Part shown: positions 1-6,407 of the stretch, piece by piece
How the letters are laid out: each line of letters starts with the position of its first letter
Numbering within the stretch: position 1 is the first letter of the stretch
DNA from: Bacteroidota bacterium
GTDB lineage: Bacteria; Bacteroidota; Bacteroidia; B-17B0; Aurantibacillaceae
DNA length: 34,678 bases
Reading direction: 5' to 3'
Assembly: GCA_021323535.1 (NCBI GenBank)
Contig: JAJONO010000048.1
Coordinates: forward strand, 1-34,678
Made by a program: the position numbers and the translations under genes
Notes under the pieces: model-generated
What the model was told of the DNA's origin: nothing
The model's database searches: none
Seen by the model: the letters and a program-made list of their open reading frames with translations, nothing else

Positions 1-1
1 A

Positions 2-37
2 TTTCACAACGGGGAAGCTAGCTTCCCCGTTGTGAAA
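2..37. repeat. Perfect 36-bp palindrome
   Basis: Positions 2-19 are the exact reverse complement of 20-37, with no loop (centre AGCT) and a GC-rich middle arm (CGGGGAAGC). It lies downstream of the minus-strand AbiC-like gene, so it may be a transcription terminator for that gene. The bases that would follow on the minus strand are outside the window, so a U-tract cannot be checked. A resolution or recombination site is another possibility. Confidence 0.6.
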
Positions 38-105
38 GAAAAACTATTACTTAAAAAAATAAATTAAATTAGTGCTGTCCTATTTAGGGGAGGGTTACAA
101 CTAGA

Positions 106-984
106 TTATGAATAACTTTTTTTAAAAAATGGATCTTCTTTCACCTCTAAACTTTTAAACACATCCATATGAAACCATGGTTCAATTAAATTACTTTCTG
201 GAAGATTCTCAAGTACATTGTATACTTGATCGAGGTACTTGAAGTTCGGATAACCAAGGCCATCAACCATCATATTATAAAATATAATGACAAGTTCATT
301 GTCTGATAGTTGTGCTCTGATGACCGAAGAGTAAAACTGTTTTTCTTCAGGACTAATTAATGTGCTTAAATGTAGATATTTATATGTATGATATAAATTT
401 CTGAAATAGTGACTTAGATGGGGGGCGAATTCCATATTGAAGTATGTGTAGCCATCATGTATAGTGTCTATTCCATCCTCTATTCTTTCAAATGCTTCAT
501 CCATGTCCTTTTGTCTTGCCAAGTATCTTACAGCGCCCGAAAACACAGATCTGCTCTCATAGGAAACGAAATGTGGAGTAATTTCATCTCCTTCATTAAC
601 TTCTACTTTAAGTTTTTCTACGATTTCATTATGTAAGTTCAAAAGGTGAAAAAAGGTATTTTCGAATCTTTGTTTTTTTAAGGTTTCATTTTGAATTTTA
701 AATTCTAACCTTGTTTGCCGGAGCTCTCTTCTTTGAAGCTCCAATTCTTGTTTTTGAAGAAATATGGTATAGATTATTCCAGCGAACGCTAGTCCTGAGA
801 ATAAAGCGTTAATTGCTCCAAATGAATCTCCGAATACTCCAGCATTGTCCCAATCCTTAAAAGAGAATTTTGCGATAAAAATAAAAATACCCCACGTTAA
901 AGCAATAATAGAAAGTAATAGGATTAAACTCGGAAGTTTTTTCTTTTTTTTCTTTTGAGCTATCTTTTCGTATTCTAGGGGCAT
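106..984 (-). CDS. Putative phage abortive infection protein (AbiC-like)
   Basis: A 292-residue membrane protein. The N-terminus is a run of lysines (about residues 11-16), then a hydrophobic helix (17-40), the segment GDSFGAINALFSGLAFAG leading into a second helix (about 55-76), and a charged coiled-coil stretch (77-110) followed by a soluble helical domain. Two N-terminal helices plus GxxFGxxNxLFSGLAFAG and the FLQKQELELQRREL coiled coil are typical of the 'putative phage abortive infection protein' family (putAbiC). Known: AbiC-type proteins are linked to phage resistance in lactococci, mechanism unclear. Inferred: this is defence cargo of the island. The ATG at 984 is the first in frame and gives a positive n-region before the first helix. 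The family match is by recall of the pattern, without a search. Confidence 0.7.
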   Translation of the reverse strand: MPLEYEKIAQKKKKKKLPSLILLLSIIALTWGIFIFIAKFSFKDWDNAGVFGDSFGAINALFSGLAFAGIIYTIFLQKQELELQRRELRQTRLEFKIQNETLKKQRFENTFFHLLNLHNEIVEKLKVEVNEGDEITPHFVSYESRSVFSGAVRYLARQKDMDEAFERIEDGIDTIHDGYTYFNMEFAPHLSHYFRNLYHTYKYLHLSTLISPEEKQFYSSVIRAQLSDNELVIIFYNMMVDGLGYPNFKYLDQVYNVLENLPESNLIEPWFHMDVFKSLEVKEDPFFKKSYS

Positions 985-1046
985 TTTTAATTTTCTATAT
1001 TAAACTAAGAACTAAACATTAGGAATTACCCAATTCACGGGTCAAA

Positions 1047-1316
1047 CTAACTTAATATCGCTTCAATTTCCGATATGAGTATTACATTTATATAATCTCC
1101 TGCAATTAGCTCTTCTCTACTCATATTCCTAAGCATTTTAGTCTTTTCAGATATCTCTGGGTTCGGATCTTGTGGCCACATTTCTCGGAGACCCTTACCC
1201 GTATAGTAAACAAAAGTATCACCTTCGATGGCAATTCCGCCATAATTAACGGTCTTGCCACTTCTGAGTTTCATAACTCCGGCACGTCCAATCAATGTAA
1301 TTAGCATTTCTGTCAT
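1047..1316 (-). CDS. Small hypothetical protein of the island
   Basis: About 89 residues from the ATG at 1316. The frame stays open to a TTG at 1358, but a start there would add an atypical MWHSVWFPK stretch, so I prefer the ATG. The protein begins hydrophobic (MTEMLITLIGRAGVMKLRSGK), then has a beta-rich stretch (GGIAIEGDTFVYYTGKGLREMWP) and an acidic C-terminal helix. No family is recognised. It lies 62 bp upstream of the AbiC-like gene in the same direction and may be co-transcribed with it. It could be a partner or antitoxin-like protein, but the sequence does not show that. Confidence 0.5.
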   Translation of the reverse strand: MTEMLITLIGRAGVMKLRSGKTVNYGGIAIEGDTFVYYTGKGLREMWPQDPNPEISEKTKMLRNMSREELIAGDYINVILISEIEAILS

Positions 1317-1443
1317 TTTGTTTGTTTTAATCTTAGGGAACCACACACTATGCCACAAAATTTAAGGTGCTAATCTGTCAGAAAATGTTGTTAGAATGTT
1401 CTTATTTTTGAAATATGATTAGAAATCAATCAATTATGTCAGT

Positions 1444-1543
1444 GTTGACACGGAAATTGTGGCAACAACCAACAATTTCCGTTGAAAATGTTGTTGCAAT
1501 GATCAACAGTTTCTGTTGCAACCGTTGTTGCAACGTCAACAAC
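1444..1543. repeat. Dense GTTG/CAAC repeat array with GTTGCAAC dyads
   Basis: Within 100 bp the tetramer GTTG or its complement CAAC occurs about 14 times. The 8-bp palindrome GTTGCAAC is exact at 1515-1522 and 1527-1534 and near-exact at 1493-1500 (GTTGCAAT) and 1459-1466 (GTGGCAAC). A perfect 11-bp inverted repeat, ACGGAAATTGT at 1450-1460 and ACAATTTCCGT at 1472-1482, lies in the left part with an 11-base loop. Arrays of short dyads beside a helicase/primase gene are typical of iteron-like origins. A repressor operator array is the main alternative. Confidence 0.6.
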
Positions 1544-1677
1544 AGTGAAAATAATCAATAAAAGATGTATCTTCCAGTTTAAATCTGCATTTAGGTACTT
1601 TTTCTTGAAAGAACTTTGTTCTAAGTAAGAATAACGTTGATAATTAGTGGTTTTAAGATTCTTTTTTCTAAAAGTAA

Positions 1678-1822
1678 GTATCTACAATGTCTACTGACTA
1701 CGAATCTTATTGTAGTCAAGTAGACAATTCTAAATAGTATCTTAACACAATAATTACTACATCAATTTCTTATTAAAAACAGGGATAAAGAGCATATATT
1801 ATTAAATGTAGTCAGGTAGTCA
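1678..1822. repeat. GTAGTCA-family repeats and hairpin
   Basis: TGTAGTCAAGTAGACA at 1711-1726 and TGTAGTCAGGTAGTCA at 1807-1822 are direct copies matching at 14 of 16 positions. An inverted copy one base shorter lies at 1689-1701, so 1689-1701 and 1712-1725 can form a hairpin with one bulge. GTATCTAC at 1678-1685 is complementary to GTAGATAC next to the integrase (5936-5943). The block directly follows the VapE-type stop codon on the minus strand. It may be a protein-binding array; as a terminator it would be poor, because no T-run follows. Confidence 0.5.
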
Positions 1823-1826
1823 TTAT

Positions 1827-3053
1827 TTAAGCTATGTTTTTAATACAATATACCTTAGTTGGATGATCTTTGCCTTCCAATCTCCTTGATTGACGTTCAA
1901 AACCTAATAATTTTAAGGCTTTTCCTAAATTAATTGGTGTTAGACGGATTTCCGGATGTAGTCTATTTAAATGACATAGAATTTCCGTTGTGGTCCAATA
2001 AAATGTACTATCATCCTTAGTCCCTGGTTGGTAGTATTTTTGAATGAGGTCCATTTCAGCGGTGGTAATCTGAAAACTCTGATTTACAGTTTCATTTTCT
2101 GCTATTTCGGTCGATGTCAGTTCATACTTGAATTTATTTTTAAATAACGAGTATGCTTGAGCCCAGATCTTATTAATGTCTATTACTTTAGAATATTCCC
2201 AATCAATCGAAAGAATTTCAAAGCAAAGCCATCTTACTGATCCTGTTTCATCAGAAAGAAACTCAGTTTTATTTGTACTGCCAAAGAAATTGCATCGCCG
2301 GGGTTCACGAATTGGTTTTTTTTCAAAGGGATGTCTCACCTTCACAAAATCCTTGCTGAACATAGATTTCAAATAGTTTATCTCAAATTTTGATAGCGTT
2401 GCAAGTTCATCAAGATTAATTATAAAATTCTGTGATAGGGCTATTAATGAATCTTTGTCCAGGTTAAAATGTTCGCTGTAATAGTATTCTAGTTGTGGGG
2501 GGCATAACCATCTGCAAAAAGTAGATTTTCCTGAGTTTTGCCTCTCTGAAACAAGTACTAAACATTGTTTGTTGAATACACCATCCATGAGAGAGCAGGC
2601 GACTGACCTAACTAAAGCTTTAGTTAAATGATTTTTAAACCGAGTTTTTTCGTTTGGATTTTTAAGTTCAAAGTAGTCTGTAAGCATTGATATATAGTCG
2701 GGTTCTCCATCATTCCAATGCGGTAAATTTTCAAAATATTCAATAAAGGGATTATATTTTGGTACGAAATCTGACTTTAGCAAAGCCAGCAACTTTGTCA
2801 TTGAAAAATTAATATTGCTCCGTTGAAGTAAACAATAAATGTTGTTTTCGTTTAATTCCCTAAACTGCTTTTCATCTTTTTCTTTATATTCAACGGTATT
2901 CGAAACAATATTATACCTTAAATCGAATAGATTGTTAATGTAGTTTTCGACTCGTACAAATTGTGGAGTGGACGCATCGTTGGTCTGTACATCAGTATTC
3001 TTCATTTCCGTAGAATCAGAATTGTTTTTATCGAGTAGGTGTGAGGCTCTCAT
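1827..3053 (-). CDS. VapE-type helicase/primase (virulence-associated E family)
   Basis: 408 residues, with an N-terminal region of about 160 residues and then a P-loop ATPase domain. Walker A is SERQNSGKST (169-178), Walker B is FIINLDEL (210-217), and a sensor-like FFGSTNKTEFL (about 256-266) is followed by GSVRWL (271-276), which carries a likely arginine finger. This order is typical of VapE/VirE (P4-like superfamily 3) proteins found in satellites and mobilizable elements, where they act in element replication. The C-terminal 100 residues look like a winged-helix DNA-binding region. The start ATG overlaps the stop of the upstream gene (ATGA), so the two are translationally coupled. No separate primase active site is evident, so it may be helicase only. 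Confidence 0.8.
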   Translation of the reverse strand: MRASHLLDKNNSDSTEMKNTDVQTNDASTPQFVRVENYINNLFDLRYNIVSNTVEYKEKDEKQFRELNENNIYCLLQRSNINFSMTKLLALLKSDFVPKYNPFIEYFENLPHWNDGEPDYISMLTDYFELKNPNEKTRFKNHLTKALVRSVACSLMDGVFNKQCLVLVSERQNSGKSTFCRWLCPPQLEYYYSEHFNLDKDSLIALSQNFIINLDELATLSKFEINYLKSMFSKDFVKVRHPFEKKPIREPRRCNFFGSTNKTEFLSDETGSVRWLCFEILSIDWEYSKVIDINKIWAQAYSLFKNKFKYELTSTEIAENETVNQSFQITTAEMDLIQKYYQPGTKDDSTFYWTTTEILCHLNRLHPEIRLTPINLGKALKLLGFERQSRRLEGKDHPTKVYCIKNIA

Positions 3054-3361
3054 AATTGTATAAGTTTTTGATTTTTTGTTCCATAAATAATAATAATTCC
3101 TTCTGTACTGGGGTTGCTTTCCCTCGCTGTTTCAATTAGAGAATTTACTATTGAGTATAGGTAATCTTGATCCGGTCTTCCGAAAGCAAAGCAATTGTAA
3201 ATTAATAACAACTCTTCAAGGAGTTTCTTGGTGGAACTTATTGTTTTTTGGGTAGTATTATTTTCAGCTTGAGAGGTTAACCAGGCTAGCTTCTGTTCAG
3301 TTTGCTTTATTAACTTGTCAAGTTGAAGTAAGCCCTCGCTAGGGGATAAGATAGGGTTCAT
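3050..3361 (-). CDS. Hypothetical small protein coupled to VapE
   Basis: 103 residues, mostly helical, with a coiled-coil-like N-terminal half (LLQLDKLIKQTEQKLAWL) and a final beta-like stretch (GIIIIYGTKNQ). No family is recognised. Its start overlaps the stop of the HTH gene and its stop overlaps the start of the VapE-type gene, each by 4 bp (ATGA), so the three genes form one tightly coupled unit. The position suggests a helper in replication or its control, but this is guilt by association only. Confidence 0.65.
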   Translation of the reverse strand: MNPILSPSEGLLQLDKLIKQTEQKLAWLTSQAENNTTQKTISSTKKLLEELLLIYNCFAFGRPDQDYLYSIVNSLIETARESNPSTEGIIIIYGTKNQKLIQL

Positions 3362-3672
3362 AAGCTTTGTGATTCACTTTTAATTTCTGCAAAGGTTTTC
3401 TTACGTCCAGAGGCAACCCATTCCAGCAGTTCCGAGCGTCTGAAATACAATTTTTTCGCACGTTTATTATATGGAATGCTCCTGTGTTGGACATATGAAT
3501 AGATTGTCACCTTGCTTAAGTTTAGAAACTTCGCGGCTTGTTCTATCGTTAATAATTCATCTGCCTGTTCAGGCAAGGCTAGAGTGGTTCGAAGTAGTTC
3601 TTCGATTCTTAAAAGTTTGTCGTGAAGGCTATTAATTGCTTCAGGAACTTGGTCTATATACTTGATTTTCAT
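3358..3672 (-). CDS. HTH excisionase-family DNA-binding protein
   Basis: 104 residues. After an N-terminal helical region (1-38), residues 40-95 form a MerR/excisionase-type helix-turn-helix (LLTIEQAAKFLNLSKVTIYSYVQ) and wing (PYNKRAKKLYFRRSELLEWV). This domain (HTH_17, 'excisionase family DNA binding domain') is standard in Bacteroidota integrative elements and acts either as a directionality factor or as a regulator. The ATG at 3672 is preceded by a short perfect hairpin and repeats (3673-3730). It is the first gene of the coupled unit with the 3050 gene and the VapE-type gene. Whether it is truly an excisionase cannot be told from sequence. Confidence 0.8.
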   Translation of the reverse strand: MKIKYIDQVPEAINSLHDKLLRIEELLRTTLALPEQADELLTIEQAAKFLNLSKVTIYSYVQHRSIPYNKRAKKLYFRRSELLEWVASGRKKTFAEIKSESQSL

Positions 3673-3730
3673 GCCCGCAAGATTGCGGGCGCAACTTTGG
3701 TGAAAGGGGACGCAAGTGGCGCAACTGTGG
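3673..3730 (-). promoter_or_regulatory. Hairpin and direct repeats upstream of the HTH gene
   Basis: GCCCGCAA at 3673-3680 and TTGCGGGC at 3683-3690 form a perfect 8-bp stem with a two-base spacer directly against the HTH start codon. GGCGCAACTTTGG (3688-3700) and GGCGCAACTGTGG (3718-3730) are direct repeats matching at 12 of 13 bases, spaced 30 bp (about three helical turns). This GC-rich patch stands out in AT-rich surroundings. It could be an autoregulatory operator or an RNA structure masking the start. Confidence 0.5.
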
Positions 3731-3759
3731 GTTTGTTTATCCCTATTGATGCTGAGCCG

Positions 3760-4590
3760 TTATCGTTGCATTTTTCTTACTAGTTCTTTATGTGTTAATT
3801 TAGAAAAGACATCAATTTTACTACATAAGAGTGTGAATTTTTTGTCATCCTTTAAAGGAGTTTCAGAACATTCCTTATAAATATCACGCAGGGTGTTGGC
3901 GAGTTTTGTTGAAGTGTTTCTATATGTTCGAATGCTAATTTGAACATTATGTTCTTTTCCAATGAAATGGTTTGCAAGAGCATCCTCAAAAAGTAATTTG
4001 TCCTGACTGTTTTTAAATACTTCTTTTTGCCTCCCCGTTTCTTCTAACTTTAAAAAGCTTTCAGATATAAACTTTTTATTTAGCAACCAAATTTTTTCTG
4101 GTTCTTTATCATGTGATCCAATTAAATTAGACTCAGTTTGTTTTGAACTTATTGGCTGCAAGTACAAGCTTTCAAGACGGTTGTTAAGGAAGTTATTACA
4201 GAACCAAAAAAATCTTTGCTTTTCCGAAGTACTGAAAGTTTGATCCTCATAAGAACTTAGGTTATTGAATTCTTCCTCGGACAAAAGATTCTTTTTAATC
4301 AAGATAATTAGGAACTCATAATACATATCAAAATTAGCATCCTTATAAGGCCTCAAACTATTTCGATAATTTTTCAAAAGCGTTTTTTCATTTTGGGCAT
4401 AAGCCTCCCAATATTTATTCTCACCTGTTTCGTAATATAGTTGGATGTTTTTCAAAGCCTCCAACAAGTGTTCGGTTAATTCAATCTGTTGTTCTTGTGA
4501 ATAATGAAGCATTATTTTTTCATAATCTTCACTATATTTTTGCGCCAATTTAATGGGGAATTGCTTTCTGTTTAGGGTACTTTTTTTCAT
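3760..4590 (-). CDS. Hypothetical island protein next to integrase
   Basis: 276 residues from the ATG at 4590. An upstream in-frame TTG at 4593 is less likely. Rich in Lys, Glu and Asn, predicted mostly alpha-helical and soluble; there is no signal peptide or membrane helix. The C-terminal part (KEHNVQISIRTYRNTSTKLANTLRDIY) reads like the small helical C-terminal proteins often coded after integrases in Bacteroidota elements, but I cannot name a family. The integrase stop and this start overlap as TGATG, so it is translated from the integrase transcript. A role in integration or early element control is a guess from position. Confidence 0.65.
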   Translation of the reverse strand: MKKSTLNRKQFPIKLAQKYSEDYEKIMLHYSQEQQIELTEHLLEALKNIQLYYETGENKYWEAYAQNEKTLLKNYRNSLRPYKDANFDMYYEFLIILIKKNLLSEEEFNNLSSYEDQTFSTSEKQRFFWFCNNFLNNRLESLYLQPISSKQTESNLIGSHDKEPEKIWLLNKKFISESFLKLEETGRQKEVFKNSQDKLLFEDALANHFIGKEHNVQISIRTYRNTSTKLANTLRDIYKECSETPLKDDKKFTLLCSKIDVFSKLTHKELVRKMQR

Positions 4591-5846
4591 CAAAAGTTGA
4601 TTAATTGTTCTGAAATATCTTTTATGCTTTCATTTTCGAATCCAGCAAAATAATTTATTGTTGTTTTGGTGTCCGAATGCCCTAAAGCTTGCATTACATA
4701 TTCTAAACTGCCGCCTTTTCTAATCACCTGGGTCGAAAAAGAGTGACGAGCATAATAAAATGATATATCCGTAGTAATTCCAATCTTCTTAGCGAAAGCT
4801 TTTATATGCTGATTAATATATTTAATGAAATTTTTAATAGCTCGATGCTGTTCCTTTTCAGTCATTGTTTCCTTCAAAATTGGAAAAACGTAAGAATCTT
4901 TATTCTTGTTGCCATACTTACGAATCACTCTTTCAGCAAAGTCATTAATGTGTACTTGGATGGGTTTAAGATCCTGTTTAGATGTCTGAATTGTTTTTGC
5001 TCGTAAAAATGTAAAACTGGAATTTTTGATGTCTTTATATTTAAGAAGAGCAATGTCTTTTAAATTCATTCCATTACAAGAGTAAGAGAAGAACCAAAAG
5101 TCTCTTGCTCTTAATTGTTCAACACTTTCTGATGATGCTTCAAAGAATTTTTTGAGGTCATTTATATTAAGGGCTTTTTTCACATTCCTGCCAGAAGGTA
5201 TTATGTATTTGGTATTCTCTGACGCATGCTTTCGGAAAGGATACAAATCTGAACTAATTTCTTTATCACTAATAGCTTTATTGAAAGTGGCTCTTAAAGT
5301 CCGTAGGTATATTCCAACAGTAGTCCTGCTACATCCTCGAACTTTAGTCATGTAATTTTCATATTTTTTTAGCCATTCAGGAGTTATTTCATGAAATTGA
5401 AGTTTCTTAATTTCTTTTCCTTTCTCATGAGCAAGAAACGCGGAAATTGTTTTTAGACAAAGATTGTAGCTGTCGCCGGTTCCAATCCGCCCATCAATAT
5501 AGTACTCTTTAACGATCCGGTTATAAATTGAAAATATGTCACTATTGTCGCCGGTACGATTGAGAAATTTTTTTTCAAAAGTGGTAAAATTGAAGGGTTT
5601 TATGTTTTTTGCAATATCTTTCGCTTGTTGTTCAACCTCTTCTAATCGATAACGCATTTCTTTATTATCACCACGAGTTTTTTTAGTCAGCCAAGTGCTT
5701 TCAAATTCTGAGTTTGTGAACTCGAATGGAATGGAGTAGAGTTTTTGTTCACGAGGTTTAGCCCTAAATACCCGCAATTTAACGGGATACTTACCGCTTT
5801 TCTTAGCTCGCCGGGTATCCAGGAATAATGATATTGTGTAATCCAT
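4590..5846 (-). CDS. Tyrosine recombinase/integrase
   Basis: 418 residues from the ATG at 5846, which places the typical arm-binding N-terminus (MDYTISLFLDTRRAKKSGKYPVKLRVF written as MDYTISLF...PVKLRVF) at residue 1; the frame is open to a TTG at 5900. Order: arm-binding domain (1-85), SAM-like core-binding domain (about 105-205), catalytic domain (225-410). The catalytic C-terminus shows YYARHSFSTQ (R367), LGHSDTKTT (H390) and the nucleophile Y399 in TINYF. The position of the first catalytic Arg reads CNGMNLKDIALL, with Asn instead of Arg, a variation also known from the CTnDOT integrase group, where this Arg is absent. It is the gene closest to the tRNA-derived attachment site, so it almost surely mobilised this island. 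Confidence 0.92.
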   Translation of the reverse strand: MDYTISLFLDTRRAKKSGKYPVKLRVFRAKPREQKLYSIPFEFTNSEFESTWLTKKTRGDNKEMRYRLEEVEQQAKDIAKNIKPFNFTTFEKKFLNRTGDNSDIFSIYNRIVKEYYIDGRIGTGDSYNLCLKTISAFLAHEKGKEIKKLQFHEITPEWLKKYENYMTKVRGCSRTTVGIYLRTLRATFNKAISDKEISSDLYPFRKHASENTKYIIPSGRNVKKALNINDLKKFFEASSESVEQLRARDFWFFSYSCNGMNLKDIALLKYKDIKNSSFTFLRAKTIQTSKQDLKPIQVHINDFAERVIRKYGNKNKDSYVFPILKETMTEKEQHRAIKNFIKYINQHIKAFAKKIGITTDISFYYARHSFSTQVIRKGGSLEYVMQALGHSDTKTTINYFAGFENESIKDISEQLINF

Positions 5847-5859
5847 GAGCAAATTTAGC

Positions 5860-5880
5860 ATTTGCATACAATTTGCATAC
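5860..5880 (-). repeat. Tandem ATTTGCATAC direct repeat
   Basis: ATTTGCATAC occurs at 5860-5869 and again at 5871-5880, an 11-bp period (about one helical turn), 13 bp upstream of the preferred integrase start. Same-face repeats here fit a repressor or integrase/excisionase arm site. The in-frame ATG codons at 5867 and 5861 lie in this repeat, which is one reason for choosing 5846 as the start. Confidence 0.5.
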
Positions 5881-5918
5881 TTAAAGTTATTAAAAAGCAA
5901 ATAACATCTATAAACAAA

Positions 5919-5942
5919 TATCTACTAAATCCCTTGTAGATA
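5919..5942. repeat. TATCTAC/GTAGATA inverted repeat near att
   Basis: TATCTAC (5919-5925) and GTAGATA (5936-5942) are a perfect 7-bp inverted repeat around a 10-bp spacer, between the integrase gene and the attachment site. A related GTATCTAC occurs at 1678-1685. Probably a protein-binding site for integrase, excisionase or a regulator; the small size keeps confidence low. Confidence 0.35.
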
Positions 5943-6000
5943 CTGATAAATCTAACAAAGGCGTAAAAAAGGGATACAATTCAAATATTAAAAATTATAA

Positions 6001-6042
6001 CTACGGATCAGAAGGCTAGGGGTTTGAATCCCTTCGGGACCA
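6001..6042 (+). tRNA. 3' half of tRNA-Arg(ACG), island attachment site (partial)
   Basis: Starts with the seven-base anticodon loop CTACGGA (anticodon ACG, 6001-6007), then the anticodon-stem 3' strand TCAGA (6008-6012), a variable loop, a T-arm (AGGGG-TTTGAAT-CCCTT, 6018-6034), the acceptor strand CGGGACC (6035-6041) and discriminator A (6042). CCA is not encoded. The bases before 6001 do not form the D-arm or the matching anticodon-stem strand, so this is not a whole tRNA. It is the duplicated 3' half left when the island integrated with crossover at the anticodon loop. The intact gene should lie at the other end of the island. Confidence 0.85.
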
Positions 6043-6055
6043 CATTAAATCAAAC

Positions 6056-6084
6056 AAAACTCCGCCCATTGGGCGGAGTTTTTT
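6056..6084 (+). terminator. Rho-independent terminator of the tRNA-Arg
   Basis: A perfect stem AACTCCGCCC (6058-6067) with GGGCGGAGTT (6071-6080), three-base loop ATT, extended by A-T pairs on each side and followed by T residues. It sits 14 bp after the tRNA end and would be the native terminator before the island inserted. Confidence 0.9.
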
Positions 6085-6350
6085 ATTTGGGCGTTTCAAG
6101 CGAAAGCTTGCTTTCAGCGAGAAATGAACCAAATAAAAAACGAGCGAAGCGAGCTTTGTTTGATTTGCAGGAGCGCGTCTAAACAAGGATCGACACCAGT
6201 CAATCCAAAAGTTTACTTTCACGAGAAGCATCCAAACAAACCGCACTTGGTGCGAGCTTTGGTCACCCTGAGAGAAGTCGAAGCGTGCAGGAGTGTGTCC
6301 CGAAGGATTAGCTTCACTGATCCTTCGGAACCCCAGTAAAATCAAACAAA

Positions 6351-6377
6351 AGTCCGCCCAACGGGCGGAGTTTTTTT
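6351..6377 (+). terminator. Second rho-independent terminator, diverged repeat of the first
   Basis: Stem TCCGCCC (6353-6359) and GGGCGGA (6363-6369), loop AAC, followed by seven T. The bases before it (CCTTCGGAACC, then ATCAAACAAAA) match the tRNA-Arg tail and leader of the first terminator closely, which shows a duplication of the tRNA 3' flank. Confidence 0.8.
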
Positions 6378-6378
6378 G

Positions 6379-6399
6379 TTTTCGGTCATCGACCGAAAA
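6379..6399. repeat. Hairpin TTTTCGGTC/GACCGAAAA
   Basis: TTTTCGGTC (6379-6387) pairs perfectly with GACCGAAAA (6391-6399) around the loop ATC. It lies directly after the second terminator and before the gene remnant. Function unknown; it may be part of the repeated unit. Confidence 0.45.
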
Positions 6400-6407
6400 A
6401 TTGCTTT

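Larger units (their letters stand above)
1317..1826. other. Non-coding repeat-rich block, candidate origin/control region
   Basis: A 510-bp stretch without a credible gene between the VapE-type gene and the small protein gene. It holds two clusters of repeats, annotated separately (1444-1543 and 1678-1822). The bases between them are AT-rich with no open frame of useful length. It is the largest gap in the island and the only one with organised repeats, which fits a replication origin, a transfer origin or a regulatory hub. Confidence 0.6.
1..6042. mobile_element. Right part of an integrated tRNA-Arg island
   Basis: Seen: a run of minus-strand genes (integrase, HTH excisionase-like, VapE-type helicase, putative AbiC and unknowns) ends at a half tRNA gene that starts at the anticodon loop. 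The integrase is the gene nearest this border, as is usual for integrative elements. The genes are tightly packed with 1 to 4 bp overlaps and are AT-rich. The left border is not in the window, because no tRNA 5' half or second copy of the 6001-6042 core is found. Known: satellites and phage-inducible islands combine an integrase, an excisionase and a primase/helicase and often carry phage-defence genes. Inferred: this is such an island, or a mobilizable element whose relaxase lies to the left. The element class is uncertain; the integration event itself is well supported. Confidence 0.8.
6085..6407. other. Non-coding interval with diverged copy of the tRNA tail
   Basis: No credible gene. Open frames on both strands here read through tRNA and terminator sequence (one ends in WSRRDSNP, the usual false translation of a tRNA 3' end in this phylum). 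The interval holds a hairpin CCGAAGGAT/ATCCTTCGG (6300-6308 with 6320-6328), a second terminator (6351-6377) and a hairpin at 6379-6399. TTGCTTTCAG follows both terminators (6108-6117 and 6401-6410), so a unit is repeated with a period of about 292 bp. Confidence 0.6.

Noticed and set aside
1444-1543. CRISPR array
   Set aside because: The repeats are only 4-8 bp, irregularly spaced and partly inverted, without unique spacers of constant length.
5847-5900. Longer integrase start at 5900 (TTG) or at the ATG codons 5867 and 5861
   Set aside because: They would add residues outside the usual arm-binding domain start, and the ATG codons lie in a tandem repeat that looks regulatory.
6124-6339. Plus-strand open frame of 71 codons
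   Set aside because: Lies within the non-coding repeat interval, contains hairpin sequence and shows no protein-like composition.
6016-6345. Minus-strand open frame of 109 codons over the tRNA tail
   Set aside because: It starts with an arbitrary codon inside the duplicated terminator and ends in WSRRDSNP, the standard false translation of a tRNA 3' end; it crosses two terminators.
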